A stretch of 64,000 bases of DNA, from assembly GCA_029570205.1 (NCBI GenBank), contig JAKQSI010000065.1:62001-126000 (forward strand). Reading direction: 5' to 3'. The notes beneath the pieces are model-generated. The model made no database searches and was not told where the DNA came from. It saw nothing but the letters and a program-made list of their open reading frames with translations. The stretch is from Candidatus Omnitrophota bacterium. Lineage in GTDB: Bacteria > Hinthialibacterota > Hinthialibacteria > Hinthialibacterales > JAKPRU01. A program made the translations under genes and the position numbers. Below, piece after piece: positions 16,402 through 26,084 of this stretch; position 1 is the stretch's first letter, and each line of letters opens with the position of its first letter.

Positions 16402-17350
16402 GCGATACGCCTCCGAGAGCGTCGGTCCGCGTGGCCGGTGGGGTATGAGCCAGCCAGTCATATCGCCTTCGCCTGGGCATACCCGGCAAGGTCAACAACT
16501 GCCACAAAGGTCGAGCCGCGTAAACCTCCAGAAACTTCATCCAGCTCAAATACGGAAACCGCGCGCGGGTCCGTTGCGGATGAAACAGGTACTTGGACAC
16601 CGATGCGGCCCAGTCCCTCACCCCCTCAATCTTCAGCAGATAATACAAACGCAGACTTTCATGGTAGCGGTGATATTGCACCGGATTCCGCTCGGTTCGT
16701 CCGTGTTCGTCATAATGGTGAAGTATCTTGACTTCCGGGTCGATCAACAGCTGCCTGCCTTCCGCCAGAATCCGTGCGGAAAGGTCCGCGTCTTCATACA
16801 GGTAAAAATAGTATGGGTCGAATCCGCCCAAGCGGATGAATACATCGCTGCGAAACATCGCAAAACAGGTGGATAGAGCCTTCACATCCTCTCTGGGTAG
16901 AACCGAGGCCTTGGGATCGTGGAATCCTTCGGCGTCCATGCAGGGTGACCAGCACCAGATTTTCTCCGCCAATCGGTCGGAATAGAGAACCCCCCCGGCT
17001 CCGGCGTAAGTCGGGTCTCCAGCCAGTTTCCGCGCAAGTCGCATCAGGGCGCCTTCGGTCAGGATCTCCGCGTCCGAGTCCATGAACAGCAGCATTTCAC
17101 CGCCTGATGCCAGTACGCCCTGATTCCGAGCCACGCAGGCTCCCAGGTTCCGGCTGTTATAGAGATAGCGCACGGGAAACGGCAACCCCGAGAGCATTCC
17201 TTCCGTATTGTCTGTTGAACCGTTATCGACAACCACAATCTCCAGGCGAGGGTATTCCTGCCTGACCAGGGAGTCGATAGCGGCCTGAAGCAAGTCGCAC
17301 CGATTCCAGGTCACCAGGATTGCCGATATGGAAGGCGGGGGCAGGCTCAT
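16391..17350 (-). CDS. GT2 family glycosyltransferase
   Basis: 319 residues. The GT-A fold starts SISAILVTWNRCDLLQAAID and has VVVDNGSTDNTEGML, the metal-binding LLFMDSDAEILTEGAL (DxD) and the acceptor region FDPYYFYLYEDADLSARI with the ED motif of rhamnosyl- and related transferases. These enzymes work on the cytoplasmic side with nucleotide sugars. The C-terminal 90 residues are basic, with no membrane span. It overlaps the downstream SGNH gene by 11 bases and follows the radical SAM gene by 23 bases, consistent with one transcript. Confidence 0.9.
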   Translation of the reverse strand: MSLPPPSISAILVTWNRCDLLQAAIDSLVRQEYPRLEIVVVDNGSTDNTEGMLSGLPFPVRYLYNSRNLGACVARNQGVLASGGEMLLFMDSDAEILTEGALMRLARKLAGDPTYAGAGGVLYSDRLAEKIWCWSPCMDAEGFHDPKASVLPREDVKALSTCFAMFRSDVFIRLGGFDPYYFYLYEDADLSARILAEGRQLLIDPEVKILHHYDEHGRTERNPVQYHRYHESLRLYYLLKIEGVRDWAASVSKYLFHPQRTRARFPYLSWMKFLEVYAARPLWQLLTLPGMPRRRRYDWLAHTPPATRTDALGGVSHGA

Positions 17351-17373
17351 TGGTTAATATGGTTAATACAGGT

Positions 17374-18474
17374 CTATCCGCCGGACTCAGCAGACCCGAA
17401 TGCCGGGGTCTGTCCGGTTTGCTCTAACCATTGTTGATGACTGGTGAGAAGAAAGCAACTATGGGTACACCTGCATGACACAATTTTTTTCCTTCTTTGT
17501 TCGGCTTCCGGTCCGTTCCAGAGTGCATTCAGGTCGAACCGGCAGTCCGTCAAGTTGCCGAACGGCCGGGTAAATTCGCAGGCTGCAACGGAGCCGTCGC
17601 TATAAACCACCCCGGCGGTCCGCCCGGCAGAAAGGCACGGAAACGGTGGCTTCCCGCCCCGATACAAATCCACCTGGATTCGGAGCTGCTCCATCCACTG
17701 GCTGAATTGTCCCCCCTCCCGAAGATCGACCGCTGCGATTCTCTCCACGAGGTCCGGCAAATCCTCCAATGGCGGCAATCCGCAGTCGTGCGGGTTTTCG
17801 TCCGCCCGAATCTCAGCCGGAATGCCCCACGAGCTATAGTCCACCCCCCGAACAAAATCATACACGTGTGGGATGCGAAGACCGCTCAGTAAATCCGCCA
17901 GCGGCTCGATTTCCGTCACATTTTCGCGATGGATATCGGTCAGGGCAACCACCCGAAAATGGGGCGTGCTGTCCTGACGTTCACGGCAGGCTTGAAGAGC
18001 CGTGACAGCACGGTCAAAACTCCCCGGTGAATGACGCAGGCGCTCGTGGGTGTCTTTCAAACCATCTAGCGAAACTTGAAAGGTCATAAAGGCGCCCGAT
18101 TGAAGATCTGCGAACCGATCAAGAATCTCCAGCATCCGATCCGGCATGGAGCCGTTTGTATCCACCTGCACGTGGAAAGTCCGGTTTTCCAGGCAGAACG
18201 ACTTGATAATTTCCCATAAATCCTCTCGTAGAAACGGTTCTCCGCCGGTCACCGCAACCGTGCGAAGCCGGGGAATCGAGCGTGCCAGGGTGGAGATTTG
18301 TTCGAGAGTCAATTCTGGTCCGGGGTGGTCCACCCGTTGCCGGAACATGCAGTGATTGCACCGCATGTTACACCGATCCGTCACAAAGAAGATCAGGTCT
18401 TTCAGGCACGGTTCGGGATAACGCGCGGTTGCGCTTCCTCGAGCCGACACGAACCGGGAAAAGAGTCTCCGCAT
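17374..18474 (-). CDS. Radical SAM protein with SPASM-like C-terminal cysteines
   Basis: 366 residues. CNMRCNHC (C35, C39, C42) is the radical SAM iron-sulphur motif, followed by TVAVTGGEPFLRED and FQVSLDGLKDTHERLRHSPG, the usual barrel elements. The C-terminal third has CLSAGRTAGVVYSDGSVAAC, then CRCTHSCFL, as in SPASM domains that hold auxiliary clusters. Family members modify peptides, or act in cofactor and glycan pathways (for example with polysaccharide operons). It leads the operon of GT2, SGNH, SGNH and GT-C genes, so a glycan-related reaction seems more likely than peptide maturation; no small precursor peptide is visible nearby. Confidence 0.87.
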   Translation of the reverse strand: MRRLFSRFVSARGSATARYPEPCLKDLIFFVTDRCNMRCNHCMFRQRVDHPGPELTLEQISTLARSIPRLRTVAVTGGEPFLREDLWEIIKSFCLENRTFHVQVDTNGSMPDRMLEILDRFADLQSGAFMTFQVSLDGLKDTHERLRHSPGSFDRAVTALQACRERQDSTPHFRVVALTDIHRENVTEIEPLADLLSGLRIPHVYDFVRGVDYSSWGIPAEIRADENPHDCGLPPLEDLPDLVERIAAVDLREGGQFSQWMEQLRIQVDLYRGGKPPFPCLSAGRTAGVVYSDGSVAACEFTRPFGNLTDCRFDLNALWNGPEAEQRRKKIVSCRCTHSCFLLTSHQQWLEQTGQTPAFGSAESGG

Positions 18475-18707
18475 GGGGTTACTGACTGGACTGACGCTCT
18501 CTCTGAATAATGCTGCTTATTGTATCAGCATATCGAAGTCGGGCGGACTGTTCTCCCTGCCAGGAACGTCCGAACCTTGATTCGTCTGATTCCCCGATTC
18601 CTTTGACTTATCCTTTCTTCATCAAGCCAATCCTTTAATCATGCGAATCAGGGTTCAGACAAGGAGGGACATTGAGGGGCGGAGATTCCTCCCCCCACCA
18701 AGCAAAA

Positions 18708-18733
18708 GGGGCGTGGAATGAATTCCACGCCCC
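18708..18733 (-). terminator. Rho-independent terminator after the exported protein
   Basis: Stem of 12 perfect base pairs (GGGGCGTGGAAT with ATTCCACGCCCC) and a 2-base loop, 25 bases beyond the stop at 18759. On the minus strand it is followed by TTTTGCTT. The rest of 18475-18707 shows no gene. Confidence 0.8.
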
Positions 18734-18758
18734 TCGATTTACCGACTCTGCGCCACGA

Positions 18759-20333
18759 TTACAGAGCATACAGATCGGCGTCAAAGTACGCATCCAGATC
18801 CTGGACCTGAAGAACCTTCAGATCGTCGGCCAGAAGCGCATCCTGACCGCCTCTAAAGCCCTGAACCGTTACCCAGATCATTGCGGAGTTTCCGACATTA
18901 CCGCTCACCGAGATCGGTGACCAGTTCGCGAAGTTGCCCTCGAAGGCACCGCCGATAGAACGGTCAACACCACTGCCGGCGGCATTAAAGGCGGTCATAA
19001 CAAGATCATAGTGGCCATTGCCCTTGACCCAAGCGCGGGCTGTAATCGCGCCCGGATCCGGATCGACCAACAATGTGATATTGTCGTAACCGTCTCCTGC
19101 TTCACCAAGAGCAACGCTCTTGCCGGAAGCGCCAAAGTTGTTCTGGGTGGACAGACTCACTTTACCCGGGGCCGCATTCGGGGCATTCGGGCTGAGAACA
19201 TTGACATCGGTCACGGCATTGAGGTTGCCATCAATGACGGGGCCGGTAGTCGAGAACAGACCCGAATGTAGATCCACTTCGTTTGCACCCACCGACAGAT
19301 CCGCAATGGCCGGAGCCTTGTAGATCTTCAGGTTGCTGAAAGTGGCCTTTCCGCCTGCTGCAACCAGAAGCGGAATCAGAGAATTCGCCGGCGGATCATA
19401 GGTGCACATAAGTGTCATCTTCTGACCCGCTACAGCGGATCCTCCAGCACCAGGGTTCTCGTAGACCAGGTTATTGAAGTCCCAACCTCCATTGAGTACT
19501 GCGAGAGCGACCGGCATTCCTGTTGTGCCGGGAACGACATCAACGGAAATTGTTACTTCGCCGGCGCCAACGGCCACCTCAGACAGAGGAACTTGCGCCA
19601 CAGCGGCGGAGCCATCCACCAGCTGACCCTGATCCAAGTTACCCGCGTAATTCGTGCCCACGGATATGCTTTTGCTCGCCAGAACGGAAGCACCGTCCAA
19701 ATTGTTACCTATCTGGCTGATGAAAGTAACAATCACGGGACCTATGAAGTTCTGATCTGCGGTAAGGGTATAAACCCCATTCGCACCGATCGTCGCCGTC
19801 AAGCCACCGGCCTGAAGTGTCGGGCCGTCAGACTGCGCGATCAAGGACGTATTCCGGATCCGAAGACCCTGATCATACGCGCTTGTTACGTTTGCGAATG
19901 TGATCCACCAAACCGGAGCGGAACCACCAGCGGGGGAACCGCCGCCCGTGGGAGCGCCCTCGGGAGCGCCCACGAGACCTTGAGCAGAGTTCACAGCAAC
20001 ACCGGGACGGAGGACGTTCACGAAGGGATTAGCGCTGGCCCCATCGAGAACGGCACCGTTCTGAACCAGGAACGAGGAAACCTTGACCTTGTGGCTGACA
20101 GTGATTCCACCAACGGTATACTGCTCTGCCCGAACGCCTATTGTCGCGGAACCGGCGATATTTACCGGACCACCGGCATTGCCCGAGAAATAGTCGTTCA
20201 GGTCGAAAGCATTGTTCAACGGAGTTGCCGGTAACAAACGAATGTCCGGAGGATCCGTCGCCACATCCGTCGCGGCGAACGCACTGCCGACCATGACCAA
20301 GGTAACCAGAACTAGAACCGAGAATTGTCTCAT
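18759..20333 (-). CDS. Exported protein, probably abundant, unrecognised
   Basis: 524 residues. A signal peptide (MRQFSVLVLVTLVMVGSAFA) precedes a mature chain rich in Ala, Gly, Val, Asn and Asp and nearly free of Cys and Lys, typical of beta-rich surface proteins. It contains repeated-feel phrases such as GPVIVTFISQIGNNLDGASV, GWDFNNLVYENPG, KVSLSTQNNFGASGKSVALG and ARAWVKGNGHYDLVM, the last part resembling a jelly-roll carbohydrate-binding fold. No sorting signal is present at the end (DAYFDADLYAL). It has its own consensus promoter, a long leader and a strong terminator, which suggests a single-gene, well-expressed transcript. The role, for example surface layer or glycan binding, is inference. 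Confidence 0.85.
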   Translation of the reverse strand: MRQFSVLVLVTLVMVGSAFAATDVATDPPDIRLLPATPLNNAFDLNDYFSGNAGGPVNIAGSATIGVRAEQYTVGGITVSHKVKVSSFLVQNGAVLDGASANPFVNVLRPGVAVNSAQGLVGAPEGAPTGGGSPAGGSAPVWWITFANVTSAYDQGLRIRNTSLIAQSDGPTLQAGGLTATIGANGVYTLTADQNFIGPVIVTFISQIGNNLDGASVLASKSISVGTNYAGNLDQGQLVDGSAAVAQVPLSEVAVGAGEVTISVDVVPGTTGMPVALAVLNGGWDFNNLVYENPGAGGSAVAGQKMTLMCTYDPPANSLIPLLVAAGGKATFSNLKIYKAPAIADLSVGANEVDLHSGLFSTTGPVIDGNLNAVTDVNVLSPNAPNAAPGKVSLSTQNNFGASGKSVALGEAGDGYDNITLLVDPDPGAITARAWVKGNGHYDLVMTAFNAAGSGVDRSIGGAFEGNFANWSPISVSGNVGNSAMIWVTVQGFRGGQDALLADDLKVLQVQDLDAYFDADLYAL

Positions 20334-20508
20334 TCGTTATTTCCCCCCTTTCTAAGGGTTAGATTTTTGTTTGGTGATACACCAAATCCAAATACAAAGG
20401 TCGCCTTCCGTACAAACCTCCTTTCGCCGGCTTTGCGGAGCAGGCTTTCCAACCAAACTCCATACGAGAAGAAGCACAAAAGGAAGAGCAACGTTGATGC
20501 TCTCCTTA

Positions 20509-20538
20509 AATATACGGGCAAAGACCAGGTTTTGTCAA
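20509..20538 (-). promoter_or_regulatory. Strong sigma-70-type promoter with long leader
   Basis: On the minus strand: TTGACA (20533-20538), 18 bases, TATATT (20509-20514). Transcription would start near 20502, giving a leader of about 170 bases before ATG 20333. The leader has a GAAAGGGGGGAAA ribosome site close to the start and G/C-rich patches that could fold (CTCC pairing GGAG around 20420-20450). I could not match it to a known riboswitch. Confidence 0.7.
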
Positions 20539-20979
20539 GACGGTTTTCGAATAAAATACCCCATATTTTTGCACTTTTTTTAATTCGCCCCCTTAATTGG
20601 TCAAGAATTGCAAAATTTGCCGTATCCCTGTCGCTCGGTCTTTTCCTATCCCAATCCATAATCCATTGAAAAACAAAAACTTATGAACAATCTTCACTTT
20701 TCCGTCGGGTGCAACCATACCCCCAACTGAACGAATCGCGGAAAAAACCCCTTAAAAAGTCACACGAATTCCTCGCTCGAATTATTGTGGAAGACAAAAA
20801 CTCTCCTGTCTTCCCGGCCATTCACAAATGCAATAACCTGTTTCAGTTTAAGCCAATAAGATGCCAAACATGGACGATTTATTGCCCTTCTATTCTTTTA
20901 ACATGCGCGGTTCGGCAGAAATCTACCTCAAAATCAGAGAATGAACTTCAAAAGTTCTCCCCCAACCTTTGAAAAAGAT
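20539..20979. other. AT-rich intergenic region without a gene
   Basis: Between the promoter above and the stop of the GT-C gene at 20980. The region is more A/T-rich than its surroundings, with no plausible reading frame. A short GAACTT-TTG-AAGTTC inverted repeat near 20943-20957 might end the GT-C transcript, but no clear T-run follows. Confidence 0.4.
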
Positions 20980-22653
20980 TCAAAAGGGATTCTGCATAAA
21001 ATCTTGTTTCTGTCTTTGCATAATCACCATCGGAACCGCCCCGATTCCTCCACCCCAAGGACATTTTATCTCATAAACCACCTGCCATTTTGATGTCCAA
21101 TCGGGATCGCCACCGAATCCCGTCATGAATTTCTCGATTTCCCCACGCATATCTGCCAAGTATCCGATTTTCTCACGGTCCAGGTATTCCGCAAGCCGCT
21201 TCTCCACAATGGCGGGAATCACGGAATCGTTCATGACTCCGTCCAGATTGACCGTGGGACGATGGGAGTAATAGCTGATAATCCCGGCGTTGAAACTGCC
21301 GATGACAGCATCCGGCGGGCTGTGCCTCTCGATACACCGCGCAAGATCATACAACCCCGCATGAAGGGAATGATATCGACAGGTCGCAAAACCCTTCTGA
21401 AACGCGAAAACTCCCGCGATACCACCTGATAAAATAAAAATGAATAGGGTGAGCAGGGCCTTCCGGAAGCAAAGTTCGCGTTGCGCCTGCTGTTCGCACG
21501 ACACCTGCACCGCTGCTGCGCCGAAGATCAATAAAGGTATAAAAGCCGGATACAGGCAGCGAATGTCCGGCTGCCCGAAAGAAATATAGAATCCAATGTG
21601 AACACCGGCATAAACCGGAATCCACCACAGATCTTTCATCGCAGGAGACCGTCGGACTTTCCAGATCAATCCGACAAAAAAGCACACACCGACAAACAGC
21701 GCTGTCGCGCCCAATGCCAGAATCGGACTTTCGGGATTGGGCACAAACGGCCAGATCCCCAGCAGATTGCCGATATCGTTTGCCGGATCGACAAGATTAT
21801 CCACACGGCTTTTAACCAGGCGTTGAATGACAGTCAACGCACCGGACTCCGGATCGGGAGTCGGCGCCGCCCAGGCGTTGATCGCACGCGCGCTGTTCGG
21901 AAGCCATGTGCCTGAATGGACTAAACTGAACACAAACCAGGGAATCAACGTGATTACCGAAATCGCTCCCGCCACAAACGCCCGCAGAAACTGAGCGGGA
22001 ATCCGCGCCCACCCTGCCGAAAATGTCACCCACAGCAGAACCACTCCCCCAAGAAGAAACGCATCCATCCGCGACCAATACGCAAGTCCCAGAAGCAGCC
22101 CAAGAACAACCGACTTCCGCCGGGTATCAATCCCGCCGGAAAGAATCAAATACACGGTCATAAGAGAAATGCAGAATCCGTTGAGCGCTGTTTCCAACCC
22201 GCCCAGTGCGGCAGCCATAATCCGATAATTGCATAAGAACCAGGCCACAAATGCCGTCGCCAGAATCGGCCCGGCTCGGCGATCCATACAGCGATAGATC
22301 ATATAACCTGTTGCAATCAGGAATCCCGCACAAACCGTCAGCACAAGGTGCATTGCAAGAACATCCCGCGAACCGACCGCCAGATGCACCAGCCCGCAGA
22401 TCAGCATCCAGAGAGGATGAAAACCATTTGTGGGATGCTTTCCATCCAGAGTTACTCCCTGACCCTGCACGGCATTCCGCGCAGTAGTCATATAATAGTG
22501 CATATCCTCGATCACAAAGTGCGAAAGACCAACCCGAAGCGGCAGCCAAGCCATCCCCACGGCAATAAGCGCACCGATACCGGCGATCGACAGAAAAATC
22601 CGCCGCCAGACCGCATGGCCGCATTCCAATTTCGCGTGGTCCTTTTCATTCAC
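20980..22653 (-). CDS. GT-C-like polytopic membrane glycosyltransferase
   Basis: 557 residues with roughly 11-12 membrane spans. After the first span the loop reads HFVIEDMHYYMTTARNAVQG, with acidic residues where GT-C enzymes bind metal and polyprenyl-phosphate sugar, followed by HPTNGFHPLWMLICGLVHL, a phrase I associate with uncharacterised GT-C (PMT/ArnT-like) proteins. The C-terminal 130 residues are soluble (HSPPDAVIGSFNAGIISYYS). It would use lipid-linked sugars at the outer membrane leaflet face. It stands alone, with 525 bases of empty sequence upstream and 646 downstream. Confidence 0.75.
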   Translation of the reverse strand: MNEKDHAKLECGHAVWRRIFLSIAGIGALIAVGMAWLPLRVGLSHFVIEDMHYYMTTARNAVQGQGVTLDGKHPTNGFHPLWMLICGLVHLAVGSRDVLAMHLVLTVCAGFLIATGYMIYRCMDRRAGPILATAFVAWFLCNYRIMAAALGGLETALNGFCISLMTVYLILSGGIDTRRKSVVLGLLLGLAYWSRMDAFLLGGVVLLWVTFSAGWARIPAQFLRAFVAGAISVITLIPWFVFSLVHSGTWLPNSARAINAWAAPTPDPESGALTVIQRLVKSRVDNLVDPANDIGNLLGIWPFVPNPESPILALGATALFVGVCFFVGLIWKVRRSPAMKDLWWIPVYAGVHIGFYISFGQPDIRCLYPAFIPLLIFGAAAVQVSCEQQAQRELCFRKALLTLFIFILSGGIAGVFAFQKGFATCRYHSLHAGLYDLARCIERHSPPDAVIGSFNAGIISYYSHRPTVNLDGVMNDSVIPAIVEKRLAEYLDREKIGYLADMRGEIEKFMTGFGGDPDWTSKWQVVYEIKCPWGGGIGAVPMVIMQRQKQDFMQNPF

Positions 22654-23178
22654 CCGGCGCCTCTATAGCCCCCTCAAACCCACCCTGCACCTTTCCCAGT
22701 CTTGACGCCCCGGCAAAAAGTCGACGGCGTGAACTCGAAAGAATGATAGGAACAATTGAGAAAAAAGTGAGGGGGAATGGGAGCGGTGCGCTTTGCGGTA
22801 AGGCTGAAAGTGTTGGGAATGAACATTCTCCGGTGCGGACAGGCGGTTTTGGAAGAAATCCAATGGCGTGGAAAGCCTTCTCTCAGTGCCTGCGGTCGAG
22901 AATGGCCCCCATTGCGCGTTCGGACTTGGCTCTCGCACCTGGTGGCACAGAGGAAAAGAAAAAACTCCCTTTTATAGACGGAACCCGTTTGACACTTTTT
23001 ACCGGAGCATCAGCGGTTGAGGGTCTCCGCAAAAGGGCAATCGTACCGGCCTTATCACCGCACCGTGTGACCCGATATCCCCACTGCAAGCAGAAATACA
23101 GAAAGTAGCGCCGATAATAAAGACTAACATCAATACAATCAATCACTTACGAACATTCATGGCGAATTGGGGCAAGGA
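22654..23178. other. Intergenic region without a convincing gene
   Basis: No reading frame here has a ribosome site or recognisable product. A plus-strand frame of 121 codons (22743-23108) encodes low-complexity basic sequence and is not believed. The region should hold the promoter of the GT-C gene at 22653 and the end of the Tat-exported gene at 23179, but I see no clear boxes. Confidence 0.4.
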
Positions 23179-25797
23179 TCAACCGCCGGCAGGCCACCAT
23201 TCGGGATCACGCCGCTTAATCAGCCCCTGCTCGATGGCGATGGCATACATGGGACCGAATACACCGATTAGCGTTCCCTCGTACCCGTTCGGAACTCCCT
23301 CCCAGGAGCGGAATTCATGTCCCTCTCCCATACCGCCATTGAAAATACCGCGCTCGAATCCTTCATTCATTTCATCGGCCAGTTTGCGCGCGCGGTCTTT
23401 CAGTCCGCAGATCGAAAGCGCCCGGAGATAATAGGTCGCAGGCCACCCGCTGAGGCTTCCATCGGTGTATTTCTCGAAGGTCGGTTCTACAACCCCGGTG
23501 ATTCGGGGGAGCATGTGGTCCGTTTCTTTGATCGGCAAGAGATTGCAGGGGAAGCCCACTCGGTATGATGGCGGCCCGACACGGTCCCGTAGTTCCTCCA
23601 GTTTCTCCATCGCCTTTCGCGCAACGGTTGGTTCGATCACCCCAAACGCCAGCGCGGCTCCGTTCACCCAGGTGTAGGCTGCATCGTGCAGTTCCCCATC
23701 CCGGCTGCGCCATCCGGCCACCCAACCGGTTTCAGGGTTGATCAGTTGATTTGCATAAACACTCCGGATTCCTTCCGCAAGGTCTCTGCATCGTTTCGCC
23801 AAATCACCCTGTTTCAGATCGGTCATCAGCGCTGCCGCATTTCGAAACGCCCGGTATGCCCAGGCATTAACATAAGCGTCGATATGCCCAAATCCGACCA
23901 CATCCATGGAGTTTGTACTCCAGCGATAAGAGCCGGAATTCCCCGACAAATCCTTGCAGACCAACAGTCCTTCTTTCCCGATTTCCTGTTCCATCCGATG
24001 AATGGTTTCGGTCAGTCCGGGTTCGATCTCACGCAGCCAGTTCAGATTTGGTTCTGTCTGATGGATTCGTCCGGCAGCGCCGACCAGAATGGGATCGGAA
24101 TCCAGGTACAGGTTGCGCCAGTATCCGTATCCGCCACCGTCCTTGAACGCTCGGCCGATGGTATACCGGGCCAGGTCCAGCGGGTTGGGCATGTCAGCCT
24201 GGCGGCGGGTGTGTGCCGCGATCTCAATCGGTGGCCCCTGCGACAGGTGGCAGTTCACCGAGGCGGAGTGGTTAGAGAATCCGCGGTATTCCGGTCGAAA
24301 GCAGGAAAACACAGTCGCCCAATGTCTCCGAATGCCTGCGCTCGGTTTCGGAGAGCCTTCCACAAAATCGGGTTCGAGATTCGACATCGCGAGTTCGAAC
24401 GTGGCTTTCTGTGTTCCGGCCGGCAGACAGAGGCACTCATCGGGAGCAGGATGTTTTGCCAGGACAAATCCCCCTGTGACAACTTGTGCGTTACGGTAAC
24501 TTTCCACCTGAACCCGCGTCTCGCCGTCATGTTCCAGCATTTTGCAGGAGAGGCATCCGACCCCATCGGTGGCCCACTGGAACGGCAATTGGATGTCTCC
24601 GTTTCGTCCGGGTTTGAGAGTAGGCAGCGCTGCCGCACCGGTGATCCCGGCTTGCAGGTCCCAATTCAGACGCCATGCCTCCGCCTCCAGGACCGGCATG
24701 TCTTTCTCGCAGGTCTGGCTCAATTCAATGAGAATGCGATCCGGTTGCACTGTAAACGTCGCGTCTACGGTTACCCCCGGAACTGCCTGCAAATTCCGAT
24801 AGAAAACATGGTTGTTCTGCACGGAGACCTCGCCGGTCCAGCGATGCGCGCCGTAATCCTGCCCGAACGTACGGAGAATCGGGCCGCTCAGTCCGTTTCC
24901 GTAAAAGGCATGGTCGCGTGGCCCGGTCTTGGCAACCAGCAAGCGGTTGTTCATGGCTTGGCCTTCTCCCAGAATATCCCAGCCCAGGTGATAGAGCATC
25001 GGGCGCCGAAGCGAGAAACCGACGGTGAGATGTTTTCCCTCAAACAGAAGCATTTCCGGCAGGTCACGGACCTGCATTCCATCCGGCGCTTTCGGCGAGA
25101 ATTCGGCTGCCTTCAGAATGGGAGTGTAGCTCGGCCAGGGCGGTTCGGGACCGGTAAACTCTCCGTAAGCGCGCAGCTCATTCAATGCTCCGAATGGGAC
25201 ATTCAGTATGCCGCCGTTGCATTCTCCATGATTGGGCCAAACCGGATGTTCCCGGTCGCATTCCACACGAAGCGACTCCGTTACGATCCCGTCCAGTTCA
25301 ATCCGGTGCGGCGGTTTCTGAAGAACTCGGTCGAAATAGGCGTCCATCTCCTCTGCGCTCATTCCCTGGTTCAGCCCTTCGCCGCGAATCTCCGGTTCTT
25401 CGGGTAAGTCAACCTCGCGGACTGTCTCCCACCGGCGGGTTGTTTCATTGAGTGTGGAAATGATGATATGCGCGGGATGGACCGGCACTTTGGGAATCCA
25501 GCGACCATAAACAATTCTTCCGAGTTCCAGTCGGTCGATTCGTGTGGGTCTCAGGAACCGGAGATACCGCACCGCTGTTTGCCCGTCGACCTCGATACCC
25601 AGACGGGGATGTTGAATCGGGCGGATGGCCGCATGGGTGATGGGATAGTACTTCAGTGGTTTCTGCTCGGCTTGTTTATCGGCAGCCGGTTCCGCGTGAG
25701 ATGTGCCGCTCTGAAATGATCCCACGGCGGCCAGGGTCGCCACCGCCGTGCCGGTTTTTACAAAGTTGCGTCTGGAGAAATTCCGTTTTGTTCCCAT
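23179..25797 (-). CDS. Tat-exported glycosidase-like protein, alpha/alpha-barrel type
   Basis: 872 residues from ATG 25797. A twin-arginine signal (SRRNFVKTGTAVATLAAVG) predicts folded export. Residues about 40-180 form a beta-rich module (TAVRYLRFLRPTRIDRLELG), about 200-480 a second beta domain, and 530-870 a helical part with YGYWRNLYLDSDPILVGAAG, SYRWSTNSMDVVGFGHIDAY and EPTFEKYTDGSLSGWPATYY, like the (alpha/alpha)6 barrels of several glycoside hydrolases. I cannot name the family. The divergent neighbour region carries a GH78 rhamnosidase, so breakdown of a rhamnose-containing plant or microbial glycan is a reasonable guess. Confidence 0.75.
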   Translation of the reverse strand: MGTKRNFSRRNFVKTGTAVATLAAVGSFQSGTSHAEPAADKQAEQKPLKYYPITHAAIRPIQHPRLGIEVDGQTAVRYLRFLRPTRIDRLELGRIVYGRWIPKVPVHPAHIIISTLNETTRRWETVREVDLPEEPEIRGEGLNQGMSAEEMDAYFDRVLQKPPHRIELDGIVTESLRVECDREHPVWPNHGECNGGILNVPFGALNELRAYGEFTGPEPPWPSYTPILKAAEFSPKAPDGMQVRDLPEMLLFEGKHLTVGFSLRRPMLYHLGWDILGEGQAMNNRLLVAKTGPRDHAFYGNGLSGPILRTFGQDYGAHRWTGEVSVQNNHVFYRNLQAVPGVTVDATFTVQPDRILIELSQTCEKDMPVLEAEAWRLNWDLQAGITGAAALPTLKPGRNGDIQLPFQWATDGVGCLSCKMLEHDGETRVQVESYRNAQVVTGGFVLAKHPAPDECLCLPAGTQKATFELAMSNLEPDFVEGSPKPSAGIRRHWATVFSCFRPEYRGFSNHSASVNCHLSQGPPIEIAAHTRRQADMPNPLDLARYTIGRAFKDGGGYGYWRNLYLDSDPILVGAAGRIHQTEPNLNWLREIEPGLTETIHRMEQEIGKEGLLVCKDLSGNSGSYRWSTNSMDVVGFGHIDAYVNAWAYRAFRNAAALMTDLKQGDLAKRCRDLAEGIRSVYANQLINPETGWVAGWRSRDGELHDAAYTWVNGAALAFGVIEPTVARKAMEKLEELRDRVGPPSYRVGFPCNLLPIKETDHMLPRITGVVEPTFEKYTDGSLSGWPATYYLRALSICGLKDRARKLADEMNEGFERGIFNGGMGEGHEFRSWEGVPNGYEGTLIGVFGPMYAIAIEQGLIKRRDPEWWPAGG

Positions 25798-26042
25798 GTT
25801 TGTTCCGCCTGTCCTTTTCCAGGTGAGTTTTTGTCCGGGCAGTAGGATAGCACAAGTCTCCATCGGAATGATGGCAATGATGGAAGGGCAGATCGAACCA
25901 AGGCGGCGGCTGCGCCGTTGCACTCCATGGGCGCAGAATCGGCTGGGGCGCACCCTCTAATGGTTGATACGGAAGGAAATCCGGTTAATGGAGAAAAGTT
26001 TCAGCCGACGAGAGCAGCATCGCGAAACGGCCGGCAAGCGTG

Positions 26043-26048
26043 TATAAT
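26043..26048 (+). promoter_or_regulatory. Possible -10 box for the toxin-antitoxin pair
   Basis: TATAAT, preceded directly by TG, 37 bases before the toxin start at 26085. No good -35 box lies 16-18 bases upstream, so the promoter may be weak or activator-dependent. Confidence 0.4.
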
Positions 26049-26084
26049 TTTGAAGGGGCGAAGTCGGTACCGGGAGGTCAGAAC

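Noticed and set aside
20334-20503. Possible cyclic-di-GMP (GEMM) riboswitch in the leader of the exported protein
   Set aside because: A GCAAAGCC string and a GAAA loop are present, but the order of the conserved blocks does not fit the riboswitch; only a covariance search could settle it.
22743-23108. Plus-strand frame of 121 codons in the intergenic region
   Set aside because: No ribosome site and no domain; sequence is basic and irregular.
23686-25407. Plus-strand frame of 573 codons opposite the Tat-exported gene
   Set aside because: Long but antisense; the minus-strand product has a Tat signal and barrel-like motifs.
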